A stretch of 64,000 nucleotides of DNA. Origin: Paroedura picta. Lineage: Eukaryota; Chordata; Lepidosauria; Squamata; Gekkonidae. A program made the position numbers and the translations under genes. The first letter of the stretch is position 1. Every line of letters starts with the position of its first letter. The stretch is taken from positions 4,923,501-4,987,500 of the forward strand of contig NC_135371.1 in NCBI RefSeq assembly GCF_049243985.1, given 5' to 3'. The notes beneath the pieces are model-generated. The model had not been told where the DNA came from, ran no database searches, and saw nothing but the letters and a program-made list of their open reading frames with translations. Shown in pieces: positions 12,401 through 21,400 of the stretch.

Positions 12401-15400
12401 GGCCAGGATACCGCTTGTGGAAACGTTCAGTGAGTCGGGGCGCAAGGACGTCCGCTGCCCAGACCCATTCCCGGTCCCCCAAAGCGAAGTCCTTCCATTC
12501 CACGAGGTACTGCAACTTCCCCCTGTGGAGTCTAGAGTCCAGGATATCTGCCACCTCGTGGTGCTCCCCCCCCGGCAGGACCTCGGGCGCTGGCGGGGAA
12601 AACACGGGGTGCCAAACGTCACCGTCCGGAGTTTTTTTTAGAAGGCTCACGTGAAAGACGGGATGGATGTGCCGGAGGTTCTTGGGGAGCTTGAGCTTGA
12701 CCGAAACTTCGTTGATCGGGGCCAAGACCTCGAAAGGCCCCAAAAACCGAGGGCCTAGCTTCTTGCTGGGCAAATTCAACCGTAGGTTCCGGGTGGAAAG
12801 GTAAACTCGATCCCCCGGTCGGATCTCCTCAGCTGGTCGTCTCTTCCGGTCGGCGTCCTCTTTCTGCGCTGCCTTGACTTTGTGGAGCTGCTCCTGCAGC
12901 GACTTCCAGCAGCTCCCGGCACGCTTCCCCCACTCGCGAAGGTCGGCCGATTCCCGGGCGGGGACCTCTCCAAGCTCCGGGAAGTGTCTCAGGTCTGTCC
13001 CGTAGACGACGGCAAAAGGCGACATCTCCGTGCTGCTGTGGTCTGCGTTGTTGTACGCGAACTCGGCCAGGGGGAGCAGGGGCACCCAGGTGTCTTGATG
13101 ATAGGAACCGAAACACCGCAAGTACTGCTCCAGTACTTGATTAACCCGCTCGGTCTGCCCGTCCGTCTGGGGGTGGTAAGCGGAGCTCAGCCCTTGCTCG
13201 ATGTCTAACAGGCGCAGGAAAGCTTGCCAAAACCGGGACACGAATTGTGAGCCCCGATCGGAAATCACCTTGTCCGGCAGCCCGTGCAGTCGGAACACGT
13301 GATCCAGGAACATCCGAGCCAACTGTGAAGCACTGGGGACACTGGCGCAAGGAATGAAATGGGCCTGTTTGGAAAATAGATCTACCACCACCCAGATCAC
13401 CGTTTTCCCCTTGCTGGGAGGCAAGTCTGTTATAAAGTCCATGGAGATCACTGACCACGGCCGGGTCGGGACCTCGAGCGGGTGCAGCAGACCTTTCGGC
13501 TTGCCAACCCCCGGCTTGCAGGTCAGGCAGACAGGACAACCACTGACGTAAGCTTTTGTGTCCCGCCGCAGACTGGGCCACCAAAACCGCCGCCGGGCCA
13601 ACTTCCAGGATTTTACGAAACCGAAGTGCCCGGCGGTCTTAGCATCGTGGCAGAGGCTGAGGGCTTCCCGTCGTAGCCCTTCCGGGACGTAGACAGCCTC
13701 CCCCCTCCGCCAGAGACCGGAGTCCAAAATCAAAGAGTCCCGGAGCTCAGCCAGCTCCTCGTCTGCCCCATAGGCTGCCACTAGGCGGTCTCGGAGCGGG
13801 GCGGTCGCCGGGTCGGGCTCCCATTCCTCCCTGGCCCGCCGCCTAGTGACGACCCCCCGTCCCAGCTGCTCCTCGCCAAACACGGACCTGGTGCAGGGAG
13901 CGTACCCCTCCCCATAATGCGGCAGACGGGAGAGGGCGTCCGCGAGGAAATTCTCTTTGCCGGGGATGTGACCAAGCTTGAAATTGTACCGCGAAAAGAA
14001 CTCCGCCCACCTCATCTGCTTGGCGTTCAGGGATCGCGGTTGCCGGAGCGCCTCCAGATTCTTGTGATCTGTCCAGACCTCGAACGGCTCCTCTGTTTCC
14101 TCCAGCCAATGCCGCCATTCGGTGAGGGCGAACTTAATCGCAAACGCCTCCTTCTCCCAGGTAGACCAGTTCCGCTCCGTTTCGGCGAATTTTCGTGAGA
14201 GGTAGGCCGCCGGCCTCAGCTGTCCCGCCTTGTCTCGCTGCAGGAGAACCGCCCCGGCTGCTGCGTCGCTGGCGTCGACTTGTACCACCATCGGCTGGGT
14301 TGGGTCGACGTGCAGTAGCGTGGGCTCAGACGCGAAAGCTTGCTTGAGGGCCAGGAACGCTGCCTCCGATTTCTCATTCCAGCCGAGCGCTGCGCTGGGC
14401 CGCGTGGCGCGAGGACCTCTCCCCTTGGTACCTAGCAAGTCCGTGAGGGGAGCCACTACGGAGGAGTATCTGGGGATGAAGCCTCTAAAAAAGTTAGCAA
14501 ACCCCAGGAAGCTTTGTAGCTGTTTCCGGGTGCGGGGCCTTTCCCAGGCCAGTACCGCCTGCACCTTCTCGGGGTCCATAGCTATGCCCTGGGCTGAGAT
14601 GCGGTAGCCCAAATAGTCCAGGGAGGGACGGTGGAATTCGCACTTAGCCAGCTTCACGTATAGGTGGTTTGCCAGCAGGCGCTTTAACACCTCCCTCACC
14701 AGGGTCACGTGCTCTTGGGGATCTTGGCTGTAGATCAGGACGTCATCCAAATAAACCACCACCCCCTGAAACAGAAGGTCCTGCAACACCTCATTAATTA
14801 GACTCATGAAAACCCCAGGTGCCCCGCTTAAGCCGAACGGCATCACTTTAAATTCGAATTGTCCCAATTGACAGTTAAACGCTGTTTTCCACTCATCCCC
14901 CTCCCGGATGCGTACCCGGTAGTACGCCTCCCTTAGGTCCAGTTTAGTGAACAGAGTCCCTTTGCCCAGCCGGGCCAGCAAATCCGGGATCAGCGGGAGG
15001 GGGTAAGCGTTCCCCGCTGCGATGGCGTTGAGGCCCCGGTAGTCCTGGCACAGCCGACGGGACCCATCCTTTTTCCGGACGAACAAGACTGGAGCTCCCA
15101 TGGGACTGGAAGCGGGCCGGATGAAACCTCGGGCCAGATTTTTATCCAAAAACTCCCGGAGGTCCTTGAGCTCACCCTCACTCATCTTGTAGATGCGCCC
15201 TTTGGGTAGTACCGCCCCCTCTGGGATGTTGATAGCGCAGTCCGTGCGGCGGTGTGGGGGTAGGTCGTCCGCTTCCCGCTCGCTGAAAACGGCTGCGAGG
15301 TCTCGGTACTCTGGCGGGACCTCGGGCTCTGGTTTCTCCTGCTGCGCCGCCGCCGCTCCCCTGGGACGCGCCGCCGTCCCCTTGTGGCTGGAATTCTCGT

Positions 15401-18400
15401 GGGGGACCCGATGCCGTGCACCCACCGTCAAGTCGAACTTCAGGGTCCCCGCCCGCCAGTCCACCACGGGGTTGTGTTCCTTCAGCCAATCCAGGCCCAA
15501 CACCGCCCGATATCCCGCTACGGGGACCTGGATCAGCCACCGCAGCTCTTGGTGGTCCCCTATGTGGATGGCGATAGGACCCACCTCTTCCCCGAAAGGT
15601 CCCCCCTGAATCGGGCTGCCGTCCATCTGGACGAAAACCAGGGGAACCTTCCGAATGCGCTTCGGTAGCCCCAAAGCCCGGGCTATCTGGGGGTGGACCA
15701 TGCTGTGGTCGCATCCAGAGTCCAAAAGAGCCTCCCCCACCCAACTTAGTCCGTTCTCCGGGTTCCGGAGCTCTAAAATTACCACGTTCGGAGGTCGCGC
15801 CTCATGCTGCAGGGGTTTTCCCTCGCACCGTGGGACCTGCTGCCCGGCGCCGTCTACAGCAGGTCCTGGCCGTTTCCCGTCGCCTGGGCGCTTCCCGGTT
15901 CGTTGCGGAGGTCCTCCGCCCGGCGTGCCTGCTGGGGGCGTGTCGCACCTCCCCCCTGGGAGAGCCCGCGGTCCTCCCCCCCTTGCCGTTGGCACGCTGC
16001 TGCGAAATGTCCTGACCCCCCGCATTTCAGGCACAGACCTTCCCGGCGTCTCCTTTCCCGCTCGGGGTTCGGGGGTCGTTTGGGGCGAGAGTTGTCGGGG
16101 CCCGGTCTCGGCGCCTCGGCTGACCCGCCTTTGGCCTCCCGGGGGGGTGCGGCGGCCCAACCCAGGCTGGCTTCCAGCTTGGCGACCACAAAACACCACC
16201 CCTCCAGTGTAGACAGATCTTCTTCCGTCCCCTTGATCACGGCCCATTCCCTGAGCTTCGGGTTAAGGCCCTCCCGGAAGTACTCGATTTGGGTCTCCTC
16301 GTTCCAGGAGAACACCTTGCCTGCTTCCCTCCGGATAATGTCTATATAGTCCATAACCCCCCTAGTACCTTGTCGAAGTCCCTTGATCCGACTCTTTGCC
16401 TTGTCCTCAGCCTGGGGGTCCTGGAATCGTCGGCGGAGCGCGACCACGAAGTCCTGCAGGTCCCGAGTTGCCGGGTCGCCGCGCTCGGCCAACCCTAGGT
16501 ACCACTGACCCGCCTTGCCCTGGAGACACGATGCCACCCCCCAGACCAAGTCCTCGGAGTCCTCATACCGGTCTCCATACCTCCGGGCATGCGTCAGCGC
16601 GTGGAGGAGGAACTGCGGGAGGTCGTCCGGCGTCCCGTCGAAACGCGCCTTAAGCTCTGGGGGGGAACGTTTTGGAGAGTAGTCCGACCCCCTCCGGATC
16701 CGGGATTCTCGGCGTCCGCCGTCTCGTCCTGCTCCGCTCCACCGGCTACCAACTTGCCCAACGACGCCGTGCCGCTCCCTGCCTTGCACGTCGCTCCTGC
16801 GTTGGTCCGGCTCTCGCCGCCCCATCGGCTCACCCGCTCCCCCGAGATCCTCTGCTATCTCGCCTCTCCGCTGGCCGTCTCGCCTACTCGGGACTGAAAA
16901 CTGCTCCGGGTCGGGGTCCGGGGCCCGCTCACCAGTACCGGGCTCGTCCTCGTCGCTGGAGACGTCCTCACTCGACGCGATCCCCTCCGCCGTTGTATTA
17001 CCAGTCCCCCCGGGCCCGGCCCGAGCTTGCTCACGGGCTTCAGCTGCCTGCAAGCGCCTGGCCAAGTCCGCCATGGCCCGCCGCAGGTCCTCTAGGGATT
17101 CCTCAGGTCCTACCGGGCGAAGCGCCTGCCTCAGCTGGGTGTCCCAGGTTGGGGCCAACCCCCCAGACCTCGGCGCGCTCCCCGCCGTGCTTGGGAAGCC
17201 CATGGCCCGGCGCCTTCCCTTGGCCGCCGCTGCCGAGGGTCTCGGGGTCCCGGACAGCTGCTCCTGGCCCCCCGATTTTCGGAGGAAATCTCCCGGGGAC
17301 ATTAAACTCATGTTCCCGGGGTTCGTGGGGGTCGAGACCGCCCCGTTGCTTGAAAACGCCATCTCTGGATCCGTCCCGATAAGCGCTCGGATGCGATGCC
17401 GACCCTGGAGTTCGGTGGGAAGCTCTTACGATGTCGGGAACCCGCTTGCTAACTGAAAAACAGGGTGCCCCTTTGAAGAAAACGTCACGCCAGGTCTGGT
17501 GAACGATACAACAGGAACAAGCTTTATTTCAGCAACGTGGAGTCCGCTGGTATGGAGTAAGAGCTTCCACCGAACTCCAGGTGGAAGCTCCCTTTTATAC
17601 AAAACCCACCTCCTTAGGCTGTATTGCCCCACCCAGTACTTGCGGAGGGAACATGCTGATACAATCATGACTCATGCACATATGCGAGGTTTTCCGGGGT
17701 TCCTGATGGCCCATTTTCCTGGAACAAAGGGCCATCTCCGGGCCCTTGTCGAAAGGTGGAGGGGGACATTGAGGTTCTTTAGCAGCCATTGCCACCTCAA
17801 CGATCGGGTGGGGCGCCCAGCTGCCGGCTTGTCTATGATCACCATGCCCTACCTCCGTGATCGCGGGCGCCTCTGATGGCGGGGTTCGGTCCCGTTCCCA
17901 AGCCACCAAGGACCGAACCACGACATTAGGTCGCTTTTTTCTTCCTGAAGGAGTCTCCGAGGGGCTTACAATTGCCTTCCCTTTCCTCTCCCCACAACAG
18001 ACACCCAGTGAGGGAGATGAGGCTGAGAGAGTCCTGATATTACTGCTCTCTTAGAACAGCTTTATCAGGCGAAGCCAAGGTCAACCAGCTGGTTGGGGAG
18101 CATGGAATCAAACTCAGCTCACCTGATTACAAGCTCCTAACCACTACACCAAGAAAATCTGTCTTCAAAAAGGGACTCAGGTGGCCTGCATGCTTCTTCT
18201 TGCTGAAGCTGAAAACCTTTGGAAGAACTGTCCTGATGCAGTGATTGCACACCTGGATCCATCTTGGGGTCAAGGACTGGCTGGGGTGGTAGAGGATAGA
18301 AATCTAGAAATACTGACCTTTAGAGCCTCTTGGAAGCAAAAGTTATTTATAAGGGCCAAATTTCTCCATCAATATAATCTGCATTTTGTTTTGGTTTTTC

Positions 18401-21400
18401 CCCCCCTAATAAATAGCAAATGACCTGGTTAGGCATACAGGACTTGGATTGTCACGAGTCAAGGTCATCCCTAGAGCAAAGCCCCTCCCTCTATGTATGA
18501 TGTTGCGAGGTCCGGTCACCACTGAGTGTGTCTGAGATTGACATCTGAGAGGTTTTGCATTCAAAGTAATCCCTGCCACTCTCCTTTTATCATCATAAAG
18601 TTATATGTAGATTTTACATGTATTAACATTTGTGACTTTCTTCCCGTTAGGTCACTCATGATTATCGTTTGGCAGTTCTTGATAAAACTCAGTTTCCTTT
18701 TTTCTACCAAACGTTTCAACCAGAAGAAGCCGACTACCTGGGAATTGTCAGACTGCTCCTGCATTTCCGATGGACATGGGTTGGGCTCTTTGTTCCAGAT
18801 AGCGGGCAAAAGATCCAGGGCACTTTGACATCTCTCATGCTCAGGAACAGCATCTGTGTTGCCTTTACAGAGAGCATCACAGAACACGGTGGTGGTTTTG
18901 CTGAGTGGCCAAAAGAAAAAGCACACCGCATACATTCATATTTTGCTCAAGACAAAGTCAATGTATTTGTTTTCTATGGAGACATTGAATTCATGGTATA
19001 TGTTGAAGTAGTCATACAAAGCATTGAACGCGTCTGGAACTTCAGAGTGGGTAAAGTTTGGATCACAGCTATTCTGTTGGACTCCCTCATCAGCTTGGCA
19101 TGTATTCCTAAGCCTACTGTGGTCCCGATGCATGGATCTCTCTCTGTCATGACCCAGACAAAGAAAAGGAACACGTTTCCCCATGTACAAGTATGTAGCC
19201 CTCTTATCACTGAGTTTCTGTTGAAAGGACTGCATCCCTTCTACACAAAGCCCATTTTCTCTGAGAGAGCCCACCTGAGATGCAGAGAGAAAGAGGGGAT
19301 GGAAGACAGGCCCTGGGAGGCACTGAAAGAATGCCTGCCTCCCAGCGCCTACAAGACATACACCTCCATCCAGGCGGTGGCCCATGCCTTACATGCTGCC
19401 TACTCATCCAGGTCGGAGAGGATGATGAAGCGGGAACAGGAACGAATACAGCCTTGGCAGGTTCCCATTACCCCGTGAATTAAGAATACTAATCATAGAA
19501 TCATATAGAATCATAGAGTTGGAAGGGGCCATACAGGCCATCTAGTCCAACCCCCTGCTCAACGCAGGATCAGCCCTAAGCATTTTAAAGCATCCAAGAA
19601 AAGTGTGAATCCAACCTTTGCTTGAGGACTGCCAGTTTTTCTTTGAAAAGGAAAGATCCTTGGGATCTCCAGCAGGAAGGACAGTTTGTTGGAAGCAGAA
19701 GCCTTTGAGTTCTTGAAGAGCTAAACAAAGCATGTATGTTCAGGGGGAAGCTAGAGCTATCACATCTATCAATAGAGAAGCCTGTTGAACAAAAAATATT
19801 TGGTCCAATTTCACAGAGAAAACAGGAACAAAATCAATTTTTAAATGTCTCAAAGGACTCATGATCCCTTATGGGGTGGGGTTAAAAAAGCACTACACAT
19901 CTGTGATTCTATACACAGGAATTTCAACGGAGAAGTATGAATTATTATGTTTTTTAGCGGGCATTGCGGAACCTTTAAAATACGGAGAAAGGGGATTGGT
20001 TGCCTGCATTGGTTGACAGGCGTTTCTCTCTTCCGCCATTTCTAGCAGCAGTTGTGGAGGGTGAGACACGTGAAAATGCACAAAGGTGAGACAGCAGAAA
20101 AGAGGAGGCGCTTGGAAGTGCAAAAATTTTTAGCGCTTTGCCATTCAGCTGACAAATAATGCTATTTTTACCAATGTGCGGAAATGCCCCTTGTATTCAC
20201 CAACCTATAAGTAGTGTCTATTTGAGGGCATAGCCTGGCCATGGACCATTTCACTGAGATCCAACACAGTTTAGTGCTTAGTGCATTTGACGGGAATTTG
20301 GGAGAAGCAGAGGGGAATCCTCAGTCCTCCGTCTACCATGGAGTCTTTGGCTAGTTACTCCCTCTTAGGCTCCTGTGCTTCAGTCACTGGGAGGAGGTGA
20401 CAATTGTGCTACAATTAAGAATTCTTCATCGCTTGCTTATAGGAAAGCAATGAATGTATAAAAACAGATAAAATTGAGCAGTAAGAAGAAAACCACAGCT
20501 GGAACCAGTTTTCAGAAGTGTCTTTTGTCTTCTAAAGGCTGCTCTCCTCTCTGTGACTCTAGCTTCATCGTTTCCTGAGACATTCCCTGGTTCACAACAC
20601 TTCCATGAGTGGAACGGATGTGGTTGAAAATGGAGACCTGGAGGCCAACTTGGACATTGTAAACACAATTGTCTTTCCCAACTTCACCATCTCGAGAGTG
20701 AAAGTTGGGAGTATAGAAAGACAGGCCTCCAGGGAGATACATCTGACTCTTGATCAAGATGCCATTGTGTGGAGCACCTGGCATAACAAGGTGAGAACAT
20801 TCATTAATCACTTTCTAGATTTTTATCAAGGTTGCATAAGATATAAAGATCTGCATTGTACAATCCATGATGCCTCCGTGAGAGTCTTTGAGCCTTTTAT
20901 TTTAAAATGCTGCAGAGGAGAGGACACGCAGTAATGGGTTTAAACTACAACAATATAGGCTAGATATCAGGAAAAAATGTTTTCACAGTCAGAGTAGTTC
21001 AGCAGTGGAATAGGCTGCCTAAGGAGGTGGTGAACTCCCCCTCACTGGCAGTCTTCAAGCAAAGGTTGGATACACACTTTTCTTGGATGCTTTAGGATGC
21101 TTAGGGCTGATCCTGCACTGAGCAGTGGGTTGGACTAGATGGCCTGTGTGGCCCCTTCCAACTCTATGATTCTATTATTCTAATAGTTATCAAGGTTGCT
21201 AGCAAAAATCATATAAAATGTAATATTTAATCACATTGATATTTCATAAAGACATATAACATACTATTGCCCAATGAATCAGTTCTCCTTTCCCCAGATA
21301 ATGCTCCTTGTCTTTGTCTGTAGACATTACCAGATTCCAGGTGTACCAAAAGCTGCCTCCCTGGTCATGTGAAAGTGGTCCTAGAAGGAAAGCCCATTTG

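Larger units (their letters stand above)
11867..17925 (-). mobile_element. Ty3/Gypsy chromovirus-type LTR retrotransposon (looks whole)
   Basis: A 6059-bp element lies antisense in intron 2 of V2R gene B. Parts in its own order are: 5' LTR 17432-17925, primer-binding region beside it, gag, pol (protease, reverse transcriptase, RNase H, integrase, chromodomain), polypurine tract and 3' LTR 11867-12360. The LTRs begin TGTCG and end CGACA, and I found no difference between them over 494 bp, so insertion is very recent. TAGG flanks both sides (4-5 bp target duplication). The empty site 'cttataggtcgctt' survives in gene C near 31,560-31,570. The chromodomain after integrase and the self-priming layout fit the vertebrate sushi-type chromoviruses. 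It appears whole, with no breaks noted. Family assignment is by domain order and motifs. Confidence 0.95.

Noticed and set aside
15193-17456. Several plus-strand open frames of 100-240 codons
   Set aside because: They lie opposite the GC-rich gag and pol frames and have no motif of their own.
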